The notes under the pieces were generated by a model. It was not told the origin of the DNA, ran no database searches, and saw nothing but the letters and a program-made list of their open reading frames with translations. From JAICIG01 sp035532215 (lineage in GTDB: Bacteria > Planctomycetota > Planctomycetia > Pirellulales > JAICIG01), in contig DATKRK010000042.1 in assembly GCA_035532215.1 (NCBI GenBank), forward strand, positions 14,926-78,925: a stretch of DNA of 64,000 nucleotides, in the 5' to 3' direction. This document shows, piece by piece, positions 7,957-17,343 of the stretch. Position 1 is the first letter of the stretch, and each line of letters opens with the position of its first letter. The position numbers and the translations under genes were made by a program.

Positions 7957-9516
7957 ATGCGACTTTCATTCGGTCAGGAACTGAAGCTCGTCCAGCAACA
8001 GAAGCTGGCCCCGCGGATGATCCAGTCGATGGAAATCTTGCAGTTGCCGGTCATGGCGCTGGAAGAACGCATCGAGCAGGAAATCTCCGAGAACCCTTGC
8101 CTGGAAAAGGCCGAACTCGACCCCGATCTGCCCGAAGAGCCGGTCGAGCACGAAAACCCCGACGCCCCGACCGCCGAAGAGCGGGAATTGGTCGTCGACG
8201 AAACGAAGAACAACGAGGCCGATTTCGAGCGGCTGCTGAATCTCGACGAGGAATGGCCTGAGACCTTCGATGAACGTCCCCGCCCGTCGAGCACGCGTTT
8301 GGCCGAAGAAAGCGACCGCAAGCACGACGCCATGGCCAACATGGTCTCGCGCCCGCAATCGCTGCACGACTATCTCCGCGAGCAACTCGGCTGGTTCGAC
8401 CTGGACGATGAAACTCGCCAGATGGCGGATCGCATCATCTATAGTCTCGATTCGAACGGCTATTTGCCGGGCCGGCTTGAAGACCTGATCGATCCGACGG
8501 GAGGCCCCGAGCAATTGAACGTGGCCCGCCGGGCCTTGGCCGTGGTGCAAAAGCTCGATCCGGCCGGCGTCGGAGCCCGCGATTTGCGCGAATGCCTGCT
8601 GCTGCAACTCATGCCGGGCATGCACGACTACGAGCAGATGCGGACGCTGATTTCCAGCCATCTGGAAGATCTCGAACACAATCGCCTGCCGGTCATCGAG
8701 CGAAAGACCGGCTATTCGATGGAATTGATCCACGAAACGCTGGGCGAATTGCGCAAGCTGAATCCCAAGCCCGGCGCCTTGTTCACCGACGTTCACGCGC
8801 CGACCGTCACGCCCGACGTGTTCTTGGAAGTCGGCGAAGGGGGCCGCTACAAGATCGTGCTGGAAGACGGTCGCACGCCGACCTTGTTCATCAGCCCTTA
8901 CTACCGCAAGCTGCTGTTGCAGGGCAACGCCACCGACGCCGAGAAGGAATGGATCAAGCGCAAGATCAATTCGGCGCAGTGGCTGATCGAATCGATCGAG
9001 CAGCGCCGCAACACGCTGACCCGCGTCGCCCAGGCGATCGTCGACCACCAGACCGAATTCCTCAACAAGGGCCCCGAATACATCGAGCCTTTGAAGATGC
9101 AGCAGATCGCCGACAAAGTCGGCGTTCACGTGACGACGGTCAGTCGGGCGGTCGACGACAAGTGGATTCAAACGCCGCGCGGCATCTTTCCGCTGAAGCG
9201 GTTCTTCGGCGGCGGCACGGTCAGCGCCGACGGCGAAGAGGTGGCCTGGGACACGGTGCGGCTGAAGCTGCAAGAAATCGTCGACCATGAAGACAAGCAA
9301 AACCCCTTCAGCGACGACGAACTGGTCCGCGAATTGGCCAAGCACGGTCTGACGGTCGCCCGGCGGACGGTGACGAAGTATCGCAAGGCGATGAAAATTC
9401 CCAGCTCGCGCCAGCGCCGCGATTGGACGTTGGGCGCCGGCCACAAAAACGCGTCGCCTTCGCAACCCGCCGGCGTCGCCGACCCCGATCTGCCCGCGCC
9501 CGAAGCGGGCTCGTAG
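7957..9516 (+). CDS. rpoN: RNA polymerase sigma-54 factor
   Basis: A 519-aa protein. The N-terminal activator-interaction region (QELKLVQQQKLAPRMIQSME) is followed by an acidic linker, the core-binding domain, a helix-turn-helix (MQQIADKVGVHVTTVSRAV) and the RpoN box ARRTVTKYRKAMKIPSS near the C-terminus. It directs transcription from -24/-12 promoters and needs AAA+ activators. I start at the ATG at 7957, giving the canonical MRLSFGQEL; upstream in-frame codons lie in repeat DNA. The C-terminal tail after the RpoN box is about 30 residues longer than needed and Pro/Ala-rich. Confidence 0.96.
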   Translation: MRLSFGQELKLVQQQKLAPRMIQSMEILQLPVMALEERIEQEISENPCLEKAELDPDLPEEPVEHENPDAPTAEERELVVDETKNNEADFERLLNLDEEWPETFDERPRPSSTRLAEESDRKHDAMANMVSRPQSLHDYLREQLGWFDLDDETRQMADRIIYSLDSNGYLPGRLEDLIDPTGGPEQLNVARRALAVVQKLDPAGVGARDLRECLLLQLMPGMHDYEQMRTLISSHLEDLEHNRLPVIERKTGYSMELIHETLGELRKLNPKPGALFTDVHAPTVTPDVFLEVGEGGRYKIVLEDGRTPTLFISPYYRKLLLQGNATDAEKEWIKRKINSAQWLIESIEQRRNTLTRVAQAIVDHQTEFLNKGPEYIEPLKMQQIADKVGVHVTTVSRAVDDKWIQTPRGIFPLKRFFGGGTVSADGEEVAWDTVRLKLQEIVDHEDKQNPFSDDELVRELAKHGLTVARRTVTKYRKAMKIPSSRQRRDWTLGAGHKNASPSQPAGVADPDLPAPEAGS

Positions 9517-9598
9517 CTCCTGTCCCGCCTGGCGAAGCGGGCGCAGCCAGTAGCGCGTCCGCGATCATGGCGGATCGTCAAACCGCCTTGGTCGCCTT

Positions 9599-12500
9599 GT
9601 GAAACGCCAACGACGCGACTCCGCACGTCAAACCGCTCAAGCCGCGTTGAACGCGCGGCGTGCGGACGCCGCGGCGAAGCGTCTCGAACCGAAGCGGCGC
9701 CGACTCGTTTGGGCGATCGCCGCCGCGGCGCTGCTCGCCGCCGGCTTGAGTTGCTATCGCTTTTGGATGCCGGAAGTCCGCGCCGAAGTCCTGCTCGCTC
9801 GGGCGCGCGAGGCGCTGGCATCCGAAGATTACGCCGCCGCCGAAGACGATTGCCTGCAATTGATCGCCCGCGACGGACCTTCCGTTGCAGTGCTCTTGGT
9901 GGCGGGCGAAGCGGCCACGAAGCAGGGCCGACTGACCGAAGCTCTGGGCTACTATGCGCAGATGCCGGCGGACGGGGGCCAAGAGGCCGCCGTCGGCTTT
10001 GCCGCCGCGGGCGACATTCTGCTGCAAATGCACCGGGCTTCGGCCGCCGAAACCCAGTTTCGCCGGGCCTTGGCCGTCGATCTGGAATTGCTCTTCGCCC
10101 ACAACCGCCTGAGCTATCTGCTCGGCATCGAGGGACGCCGCTTCGAATCGCTCCCCCATCTGTTCGCGCTCCTGCGCGCCGGGCAATGCTCGATCGAGAC
10201 GCTGATGTTGCTGGGGAATCATGCGGCGACGGTCGAGGCGAGCGGCGAGCTGGAACAGTTTCGCCAAACCGATCCCGAGGACGTCATGCCCCTGATCGGC
10301 GAGGCGCGAGTGGCGATCGGGCAGACCCGCATCGCGCAAGCAAAGCAATTGTTGAAGCAGGTCTTGCAGAAGGATCCCGGACAGATCGAGGCTCAGGCCG
10401 AGCTGGGACAGTTGCTGTTGAGCGCCGCCGACCCGGAGCTGTCGCAGTGGCTCGTCGCCGGTGCGTCGCGAGCCGAAGAGCATCCCGATGTCTGGCTGAC
10501 CCGCGGGCTGTGGGCGAAACAGCGGGGCGATCCCCGCGGCGCGGCGCGCTGCTTTTGGGAAGCGATCGAGCGAGATCCCGTGCACCAGGCGGCCACTTAT
10601 CAACTGGCGCAAACGCTGGAGTCGCTGGGCGAATCGCAGACCGCCGAGCGGCTCGGCGCCCGAGCGGCGCAGTTGCAAAAATTATCCGGCGTGACGGACT
10701 TGCTGTTTCACGACCGCGACAACGTGGACCTGCTCCGCTCGGCCGCCGAGTTGACGGAATCGCTCGGCTGTATCTGGGAGGCGTGGGCATGGCATCGCGT
10801 CCTGCTCGGCGTCGTTCCGCAAGCCGCCAACCAGGAAAGCGTTCAGCGTTTGCAAGCCATGCTGCGCGAAGGCGCGCCGCTCGTGTTGGATGCGGCGAAT
10901 CCGGCCAGGCAGATCGATCTCTCTGATTTCGCTTTGCCTGACTGGGACGCCGAATTACAGGCCGCACAACCATCGGCGCCCGAGTTGCCGAAATATCGGG
11001 CGACTTTCGTCGATCTGGCGCAGCAGGCCGGCATTGACTTCCGTTACTTCGCCGGCCAGGAAAGCTACGAAGACGGACGGCGCATGTTTCAGTTCACCGG
11101 CGGCGGAGTCGCCGTGCTCGATTACGACGCCGACGGCTGGCCCGATATCTATTTGACGCAGGGCTGCCGCTGGCCTGCGGCGCCCGGCCAAAGCGAGCAC
11201 TTGGACCGGCTGTTTCGAAATCTCGGCGACGGCACGTTCGAAGACGTCACCGCGCGCAGCAACCTGGCCGAAGACCGCTTCAGCCAGGGGGTCGCGGCGG
11301 GCGATTTCAACAACGACGGCTTCGCCGACTTGTACGTGGCCAATGTCGGCGCCAATCGGCTCTATATCAACCGGGGGGACGGAACCTTCCGCGACGCGAG
11401 CGTCGAGGCCGGCCTCGACGGCGAAGCGTGGACGACCAGTTGCCTGCTGGCCGATCTCAACGGCGACGGACTGGCCGACATTTACGACGTGAATTACGTC
11501 CAAGGCGACGACGTGTATGAAAAGCGGTGCCTGCAGAACGGTCTGCCCCGCGCCTGTTCGCCGACCGTCTTCGCATCACAGCCCGACCGCTTTTATCTGA
11601 ACCTGGGCGACGGCCGTTTCGCAGATCGCACCCGGGCGGCCGGGCTGAACGTCGCCGGCGGCAATGGTCTGGGCGTCGTGGCGGCCGATTTCGACGGCTC
11701 TGGCCGGCTGAGTTTGTTCGTGGCCAACGACCAGGACGCCAACTTCTATTTTCTCAACCAAGCGCCTCAAGCGGGCGCGGCGCCGCAGTTCGTCGAGCAG
11801 GCGTTGCTGGCGGGCCTGGCTTACGACGCCGGCGGCAAGGCCCAGGCGTCGATGGGCGTCGCCGCCGGCGACGCGAACGGCGACGGCCGGCTCGACTTGT
11901 TCGTGACGAATTTCTATCAAGAGTCGAACACGCTTTATCTGCAAGATGACAGCGGATTGTTCAGCGACGCCACCGCGGCCAGCGGCCTGCGCGCGGCCAG
12001 CTACGAGATGCTGGGCTTCGGCGCGCAGTTCATCGACGGCGAACTCGACGGCTATCCCGATTTGGTCATGACCAACGGGCACATCGACGACTTCACGCAT
12101 CAGCAGATTCCCTTCGATATGCCGCCGCAATACTTCCGCGGACTCGGCGGGGGCAAGTTCGACCAGCGGCTGGCCGCCGAACTGGGCGCCTTCTTCGAGC
12201 GCAAGTCGTTGGGCCGCGGCCTGGCGCGGCTCGATTGGAATCGAGACGGCCGCGAGGACTTCGTCGTCTCGCACCTTGACGGGCCGGCCGCCCTGCTCGC
12301 CAATGACTCGACCGCAGCGGGCCATTATCTGGCCGTGCAACTCCGCGGCGTAAAATCCGCCCGCGACGCGATCGGCGCGATCGTCACGCTGGAGGCCGGC
12401 GGTCGCAGCCGCCGCCAATGGCTCGCCGCGGGCGATGGTTACCAGGCGAGCAACGAGCGGAAGCTCGTGTTCGGGCTCGCCGGCCTGGCGCGCGTGGAAA

Positions 12501-12619
12501 AGCTGCAAATCCATTGGCCTTCGGGCCTGACGCAAGAATTCGCCGATTTGGCGGCCGATCAGGAATTGATCTTCGTCGAAGGAGCGCCTCGCTTCACGCG
12601 CCTGCCTCGGGTACGCTGA
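9599..12619 (+). CDS. TPR + FG-GAP/VCBS + ASPIC/UnbV repeat protein (copy 1)
   Basis: A 1006-aa protein from GTG 9599. A basic N-terminus precedes one membrane segment (WAIAAAALLAAGLSCYRFW, about 38-56). A TPR-type helical region covers about 60-430. From about 465, FG-GAP/VCBS beta-propeller repeats carry calcium-binding loops such as DYDADGWPDIY, DFNNDGFADLY, DLNGDGLADIY and DANGDGRLDLF. An ASPIC/UnbV domain ends the protein. This CRTAC1-like architecture is common in planctomycetes and is presumed extracytoplasmic; its function is unknown. A paralogue follows directly in tandem. Confidence 0.88.
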   Translation: MKRQRRDSARQTAQAALNARRADAAAKRLEPKRRRLVWAIAAAALLAAGLSCYRFWMPEVRAEVLLARAREALASEDYAAAEDDCLQLIARDGPSVAVLLVAGEAATKQGRLTEALGYYAQMPADGGQEAAVGFAAAGDILLQMHRASAAETQFRRALAVDLELLFAHNRLSYLLGIEGRRFESLPHLFALLRAGQCSIETLMLLGNHAATVEASGELEQFRQTDPEDVMPLIGEARVAIGQTRIAQAKQLLKQVLQKDPGQIEAQAELGQLLLSAADPELSQWLVAGASRAEEHPDVWLTRGLWAKQRGDPRGAARCFWEAIERDPVHQAATYQLAQTLESLGESQTAERLGARAAQLQKLSGVTDLLFHDRDNVDLLRSAAELTESLGCIWEAWAWHRVLLGVVPQAANQESVQRLQAMLREGAPLVLDAANPARQIDLSDFALPDWDAELQAAQPSAPELPKYRATFVDLAQQAGIDFRYFAGQESYEDGRRMFQFTGGGVAVLDYDADGWPDIYLTQGCRWPAAPGQSEHLDRLFRNLGDGTFEDVTARSNLAEDRFSQGVAAGDFNNDGFADLYVANVGANRLYINRGDGTFRDASVEAGLDGEAWTTSCLLADLNGDGLADIYDVNYVQGDDVYEKRCLQNGLPRACSPTVFASQPDRFYLNLGDGRFADRTRAAGLNVAGGNGLGVVAADFDGSGRLSLFVANDQDANFYFLNQAPQAGAAPQFVEQALLAGLAYDAGGKAQASMGVAAGDANGDGRLDLFVTNFYQESNTLYLQDDSGLFSDATAASGLRAASYEMLGFGAQFIDGELDGYPDLVMTNGHIDDFTHQQIPFDMPPQYFRGLGGGKFDQRLAAELGAFFERKSLGRGLARLDWNRDGREDFVVSHLDGPAALLANDSTAAGHYLAVQLRGVKSARDAIGAIVTLEAGGRSRRQWLAAGDGYQASNERKLVFGLAGLARVEKLQIHWPSGLTQEFADLAADQELIFVEGAPRFTRLPRVR

Positions 12620-12714
12620 GGGGGACGCCCGCCGTGCAATGCCAATCGGGCGCGTCGCGTTCTTGCAGGCGGTCGTCGAGATGCAAGCGCGATTGCGCAT
12701 CGGAGAATCTTCCT

Positions 12715-15714
12715 TTGCAACGAGCGTCTTTTGACGGCGGCCCTGATCGCACCGCACCCTCCGCTCCCCGCGCGCGCCGACGTCGACGCTGGACGGCGCT
12801 GGCAGGCCTGCTGGCGCTGGCGGGCTTGCTGGCGGCCGGCGCCCTGTTCGCTTGGCGCTCCGTCATGGGCTCGAACGAACGCCTGCTCGCGCGGGCCCGC
12901 CAGGCGCTGGACGCCGGCGATTATCGTCTTGCAGAAGAGTTATCGAACAAGCTCCTCGAGCGGCAGCCGGAATTCGCACAGGCCCTGCTGATTGCCGGCG
13001 ACGCCGCCGCGAAACAAGACCGGCGCCAGGACGCTTTGGCGCTTTACGCGCGCATTCCTAACCGGGGCGATACCGACTATGCCGAGGGCTGTTTCGCGGC
13101 GGGAGAAATCCTGCTCCAACAGGATCACGCGACCGACGCCGAACGAAAGTTTCTGGAAACGTTGGCCATCGATCGGGCGCATATTTTGGCCCACAACCGG
13201 CTGGGCTACCTGTACGGCGTCGAAGGGCGCCGATGGGAAGCGCTGCCCCACTTGTTCGAATTGCTCCGGCACGGGCAGTTTTCGGCCGAGGTGTTGTTCC
13301 TGGTCGGCGATCGGGCGGCGACCATCGTGCAGCTCGACGAACTGCGGCAATTTTGCGACGCGGCCCCGGGCGACGCGGCGCCGCTCGTCGGCTATGCCAA
13401 AATCGCTCTGCGCAACAATGGATCCGCCGAGGCGAAGCGACTGGCTCGACAGGTTTTGGCCGCGGCGCCCGAACTGATCGAAGCGCAGGTCGCCCTCGGA
13501 CAGGCCCTCCTGAACGCCGCAGAGGATGACGAACTGGTCGAATGGCTTGCCCAACTTCCGGCGGCGGCCGATCAACACCCGGATATCTGGCGGATCCGCG
13601 GGCTGTGGGCCAGCCGCCACGCTCAGCCTCGCGCGGCGGCCCGCTGTTTCTGGGAGGCGTTGCGTCTCGATCCCAACCTGGCCGCCGCCAACTTTCAGTT
13701 GGCGCAATTGCTGGCCGAACTGCAGCCCTCGCCGGCCGTCGAACGGCTGCGCGAGCGCGCCGTGTTGCTGCAAAGGCTGGCCAACGCAGTGGGGGCGCTC
13801 TATGGCAATCGCAAAGACCTGAACCAAATTCGCCTGGCCTCCGAACTCAGCGAGTCGCTGGGCCGAATCTGGGAGGCCTGGGGTTGGCGCCGCATGGCGC
13901 TCAGCGTCGATCCCCAATTGCCTTGGGCGCGGCAAGGAGCCCTGAAACTGCAGGCGGCGTTGCACAGCAGCCTGCCGCAAACGCAGGAAACGGCCGATCC
14001 CTCGCGCTGGGTCGACCTTTCCAGCTATCCCTTGCCGCGGCTAGACATTCCCGGGCGACAGACCGTGGCATCGGCGCCCGCTTCCTGGCGGCCGAGGTTC
14101 AAGGATTTGGCTTTGCAGAGCGGCATCGACTTCACCTATTTCAGCGGCAGTCATCCCAAGGCGCCGGGACGCAGGATTCAGCAAATCATGGCCGGCGGCA
14201 TCGCCGTGCTCGATTTCGACGGCGACGGCTGGCCCGATGTTTATCTCTCGCAGGGCTGCGATTGGCCGCCCCGTGCCGAGCAAACCAGGCATCTCGATCG
14301 GCTGTACCGCAATTTGGGCGACGGCCGCTTCGAGGACGCGACGCGCTATTGCGGAATCGTCGACGGCAATTTCGGCCAGGGGGTCGGCGTGGGCGATCTC
14401 AACAGCGACGGCTTTGCCGATCTGTACCTGGCCAACATCGGCGGCAATCGGCTATTCGTCAATCAGGGAGACGGCACGTTCCACGAAATCACTCGCGAAG
14501 CAGGGCTCGCCAGCGACGCCTGGACGACCAGTTGCCTGCTGGCCGACCTCAACGGCGACGGGCACCCCGACGTCTACGACGTGAATTACGTGCAAGGCCC
14601 CAACATTTACGAACGAGTCTGCCGCGACGAGAACGGGCGAGACCGCACCTGCAATCCGGCCGAATTCTTCTCGCAGCCCGATCGGTTCTTCGTTAGCCTC
14701 GGCGACGGGCGGTTCGAGGAGGCGACCGCCGCCGCCGGCCTGACGGCGCCCGAGGGAAACGGCCTGGGAATCGTGGCCGCCGATTTCGACGGCTCGGGCC
14801 GCTTGAGCCTGTTCATCGGCAACGATCAGGACGCCAACTTCTACTTCATCAATCAAACGCCGCAGCCGGGCGACCCGCCGAAATTCCTTGAACGCGGCGT
14901 GCTGGCGGGCCTGGCCTACGACGGAGAAGGGCGATCGCAGGCCTGCATGGGCATCGCCTCCGCCGACGCCGACAACGACGGCCGGCTCGATCTGTTCGTC
15001 ACTAACTTTTACAAGGAATCGAACACGCTGTATTTGCAGGAGAACAGCGAACTGTTCAGCGACGCCACGGCGCAGGCGAGCTTGCGAGCGCCGAGCTACG
15101 ACATGCTGGGCTTCGGCGTGCAATTCATCGACGGCGAACTCGACGGCTGGCGCGATCTGGCGCTGACCAACGGCCACATCGACGACGTGGCCGACGAGCA
15201 AACGCCCTGCGAAATGCCGCCGCAGTATTTCCGCAACCTGGGCGACGCGCGGTTCGTGGAATTGGCCGCGGCGGACCTGGGCGAATATTTCGAAGGCGAA
15301 TACTTCGGCCGCGTCATGGCCCGGCTCGATTGGAATCGCGACGGGCGCGAAGACTTGATCGTCATGCACCTCAATTCGCCCCTGGCGCTGCTCACGAACC
15401 AGACGGAACCCTCCGGACATTTCCTGGCCGTCCAGCTCCGCGGCGTGCAGTCGCCGCGCGACGCCGCCGGCGCGACCGCGACCATCACCGCCGGCGGCCG
15501 GGTCCAGCGGCAATGGCTGACGGCGGCCGATGGCTACCAGGCGAGCAACCAGCGAGAGTTGATCTTCGGGCTCGCCGGCCTGGCGCGCGTGGAAAAGCTG
15601 CAAATCCATTGGCCATCGGGCCTGACGCAGGAGTTCGCCGATTTGGCGGCCGATCAGGAATTGATCGTCGTCGAGGGTTCGCCGCGCGTCACGCCCTTGG
15701 CGCCAGTTCGCTGA
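12715..15714 (+). CDS. TPR + FG-GAP/VCBS + ASPIC/UnbV repeat protein (copy 2)
   Basis: About 999 aa with the same order as the preceding gene: basic N-terminus, one membrane segment (LAGLLALAGLLAAGALFAW), a TPR-like region, FG-GAP calcium loops (DFDGDGWPDVY, DLNSDGFADLY, DLNGDGHPDVY, DADNDGRLDLF) and ASPIC/UnbV. The open frame runs back into copy 1, so the start is uncertain. TTG 12715 has a GGAG nine bases upstream and gives a length close to the paralogue; GTG 12634 behind GAGGGGG is the alternative. The last 110 bases nearly match the end of copy 1, unlike the rest of the gene. Confidence 0.86.
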   Translation: MQRASFDGGPDRTAPSAPRARRRRRWTALAGLLALAGLLAAGALFAWRSVMGSNERLLARARQALDAGDYRLAEELSNKLLERQPEFAQALLIAGDAAAKQDRRQDALALYARIPNRGDTDYAEGCFAAGEILLQQDHATDAERKFLETLAIDRAHILAHNRLGYLYGVEGRRWEALPHLFELLRHGQFSAEVLFLVGDRAATIVQLDELRQFCDAAPGDAAPLVGYAKIALRNNGSAEAKRLARQVLAAAPELIEAQVALGQALLNAAEDDELVEWLAQLPAAADQHPDIWRIRGLWASRHAQPRAAARCFWEALRLDPNLAAANFQLAQLLAELQPSPAVERLRERAVLLQRLANAVGALYGNRKDLNQIRLASELSESLGRIWEAWGWRRMALSVDPQLPWARQGALKLQAALHSSLPQTQETADPSRWVDLSSYPLPRLDIPGRQTVASAPASWRPRFKDLALQSGIDFTYFSGSHPKAPGRRIQQIMAGGIAVLDFDGDGWPDVYLSQGCDWPPRAEQTRHLDRLYRNLGDGRFEDATRYCGIVDGNFGQGVGVGDLNSDGFADLYLANIGGNRLFVNQGDGTFHEITREAGLASDAWTTSCLLADLNGDGHPDVYDVNYVQGPNIYERVCRDENGRDRTCNPAEFFSQPDRFFVSLGDGRFEEATAAAGLTAPEGNGLGIVAADFDGSGRLSLFIGNDQDANFYFINQTPQPGDPPKFLERGVLAGLAYDGEGRSQACMGIASADADNDGRLDLFVTNFYKESNTLYLQENSELFSDATAQASLRAPSYDMLGFGVQFIDGELDGWRDLALTNGHIDDVADEQTPCEMPPQYFRNLGDARFVELAAADLGEYFEGEYFGRVMARLDWNRDGREDLIVMHLNSPLALLTNQTEPSGHFLAVQLRGVQSPRDAAGATATITAGGRVQRQWLTAADGYQASNQRELIFGLAGLARVEKLQIHWPSGLTQEFADLAADQELIVVEGSPRVTPLAPVR

Positions 15715-15776
15715 AGCCGGGCCTGGGCCCGCCATTTGTGCTGTTTTAACCCCCGACTTGCGGTATAGTGGCAAGC

Positions 15777-16247
15777 ATGAGATGCCCTTACTGCCGCATG
15801 GACAACGACCGCGTGATCGACTCGCGCGCCAGCCAGGATGGCTTTGCCATCCGCCGCCGGCGCGAGTGCTTGTCGTGCCGCAGGCGGTATACGACTTACG
15901 AACACATCGAAGAGCAGGCCATCAAGGTGGTCAAAAAGAACGGCATTCGAGAGCCGTTCGAGCGCGAGAAGATTCGACGAGGGCTGGAAAAGGCCTGCTG
16001 GAAACGCGCCGTCAGCGACGAGCAAATGGAGGCGGTTATGGCCGCGGTCGAAGCCGACGTTTACGCGAACGTCGACGCCGAGGTCGAAAGCCGGTATCTG
16101 GGCGAGTTGGTCATGAAGCACCTCCGCCAGTTGGACCAAGTGGCGTTCGTCCGCTTCGCCAGCGTGTATCGCGAGTTCAAAGACGTCCGCGATTTCGTCG
16201 ACGAACTGGAACCGATGCTCGAAGAATCCCGCCAGCCGAAACCCTAG
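15777..16247 (+). CDS. nrdR: Transcriptional repressor NrdR
   Basis: A 156-aa protein with the N-terminal zinc ribbon MRCPYC ... CLSCRRRY and an ATP-cone domain (about 49-139, VVKKNGIREPFEREKI). NrdR senses (d)ATP and represses ribonucleotide reductase genes. The ATG at 15777 gives the canonical N-terminus; GTG 15768 would add three residues. A TATAGT hexamer at 15764-15769 lies only seven bases before the ATG, so a leaderless transcript is possible, though no good -35 is seen. Confidence 0.95.
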   Translation: MRCPYCRMDNDRVIDSRASQDGFAIRRRRECLSCRRRYTTYEHIEEQAIKVVKKNGIREPFEREKIRRGLEKACWKRAVSDEQMEAVMAAVEADVYANVDAEVESRYLGELVMKHLRQLDQVAFVRFASVYREFKDVRDFVDELEPMLEESRQPKP

Positions 16248-16274
16248 TGCCTCTTCAAAGCCATTTTGACAGTC

Positions 16275-16346
16275 GGGTGGCTGGCGGCTGAGCCTAGGCG
16301 AAGCCCAGTTCGCTGGGGCATCGCTTCGCTCTGCCACCAGCCACCC
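16275..16346. repeat. Short inverted repeat after nrdR
   Basis: GGGTGGCTGG (16275-16284) pairs with CCAGCCACCC (16337-16346). The hairpin lies between convergent genes (nrdR and the small coiled-coil gene). It lacks a T-tract, so a classical terminator is not supported. Confidence 0.5.
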
Positions 16347-16375
16347 TCACTGATCAACTTAGACGTGAAGAACCC

Positions 16376-16570
16376 CTAGCCCGCCCTACTATCGCCGTCG
16401 AGTTCGGCCAGAATCGCGTTCGCTTCTTGGAGCTGTGCGCGGAGTTCGCGGCTGACTTCGATCGTGTTGCGATAAGCCTCGATCAGCTCGCGCCGCGATT
16501 CCTCGAGCAAGTGCAGGTGCTTTTGGATCTCTCGGGCCTGTCGGGCCAGTTGGATGAAATGCGGCGCCAT
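16376..16570 (-). CDS. Small coiled-coil protein (64 aa), unknown function
   Basis: A small, almost fully helical protein (residues such as ELIEAYRNTIEVSRELRAQL), likely a coiled coil, that I do not recognise. ATG 16570 is preferred over ATG 16597 because AAGGGGG sits six bases upstream. It lies convergent to nrdR and downstream of the receiver gene on the same strand. Confidence 0.5.
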   Translation of the reverse strand: MAPHFIQLARQAREIQKHLHLLEESRRELIEAYRNTIEVSRELRAQLQEANAILAELDGDSRAG

Positions 16571-16631
16571 GACGACCCCCTTTCGAACCTCGCCCATTCT
16601 CGAACAAATATCGTGCGGCCGGCGGCGCCGG

Positions 16632-17048
16632 CTACTCTTTCAGCAGTTGAGCCCGCGCGGCTTCGAGCAATACCGTTAATGAAAACGGCTTCCCCAGGGC
16701 CTGCACCACGGGCGGCGACGTCAAGCTTGAATAAGCATCGGGCAGCGTGTCCGTGGAAGTCAGAATGACCGGAATCTCAGCCAAAGCCGCGTTGTCGCGC
16801 ATCACGGAGAGCAAACCGTCGGCGCCGCCCCAGAGCAATTGCAAGTCGAGGATCAGAACCTGAGGCGTCGACTGGCGCAGTTGTGCCAGGCACTCAATCC
16901 CGTCTCCAGAGGTCTCGACTCGCCAACCGCTACGCGAAAAGTACAGGCGGTAAAGGTCGCACAAGTCCTGGTCGCCGTCGGCCAGGAACACGGCCGGCGC
17001 CTGGGCGTCATTTTCTGCCGAACGATCCACAGATAGCACGCGCGTCAC
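16632..17048 (-). CDS. Single-domain response regulator receiver protein
   Basis: About 138 aa from GTG 17048. It has the receiver fold: acidic residues in FLADGDQDLC (about 22-27), the phosphoacceptor Asp in VLILDLQLLWGG (D68), the Ser/Thr strand VILTSTDT and the conserved Lys in ALGKPFSL (K120). There is no output domain, so it probably works by protein contact. It is divergent from the CheB-CheR-kinase gene and may exchange phosphate with it. The open frame extends further upstream but is low-quality sequence there. Confidence 0.8.
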   Translation of the reverse strand: MTRVLSVDRSAENDAQAPAVFLADGDQDLCDLYRLYFSRSGWRVETSGDGIECLAQLRQSTPQVLILDLQLLWGGADGLLSVMRDNAALAEIPVILTSTDTLPDAYSSLTSPPVVQALGKPFSLTVLLEAARAQLLKE

Positions 17049-17343
17049 AAAGCACCCCCGGCCAATGGAAGCCAGTCTCAGCCGCCATGGATTCCCAGCG
17101 CGGCGCGTTTTGGCCTTTGTTTCGGTAAACTCCGCCACTCCGACGGCAGCCCGCTTCCCTGGCCACGAAAGGCGCCGTCGCGATTGAAAGTCATGGTACG
17201 TGCATCGCCGGCAAGTCGAAAGTCGGGCCGGGGCCGACAATCGATGTAAGTGATTCCCTGACACGCCTCCGGCCGTTCGTCTCAACTCTTGTTTGCCGCA
17301 AGATCGCGGATACGCTAGCGGAATCAATGGCAAGGAAGGATTT
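17049..17343. other. Divergent intergenic region upstream of the hybrid kinase
   Basis: Nearly 300 bases between the receiver gene and the kinase gene. The only element I can support is the ribosome binding site AAGGAAGGA just before the kinase ATG. No convincing promoter or operator is seen. Confidence 0.35.

Noticed and set aside
7966..9465. 499-codon minus-strand frame opposite rpoN
   Set aside because: Antisense shadow without any motif; rpoN has all family landmarks.
12634..12714. GTG 12634 as start of the second FG-GAP paralogue
   Set aside because: It has a fair ribosome site, but TTG 12715 gives a length and N-terminus closer to the paralogue; the choice remains uncertain.
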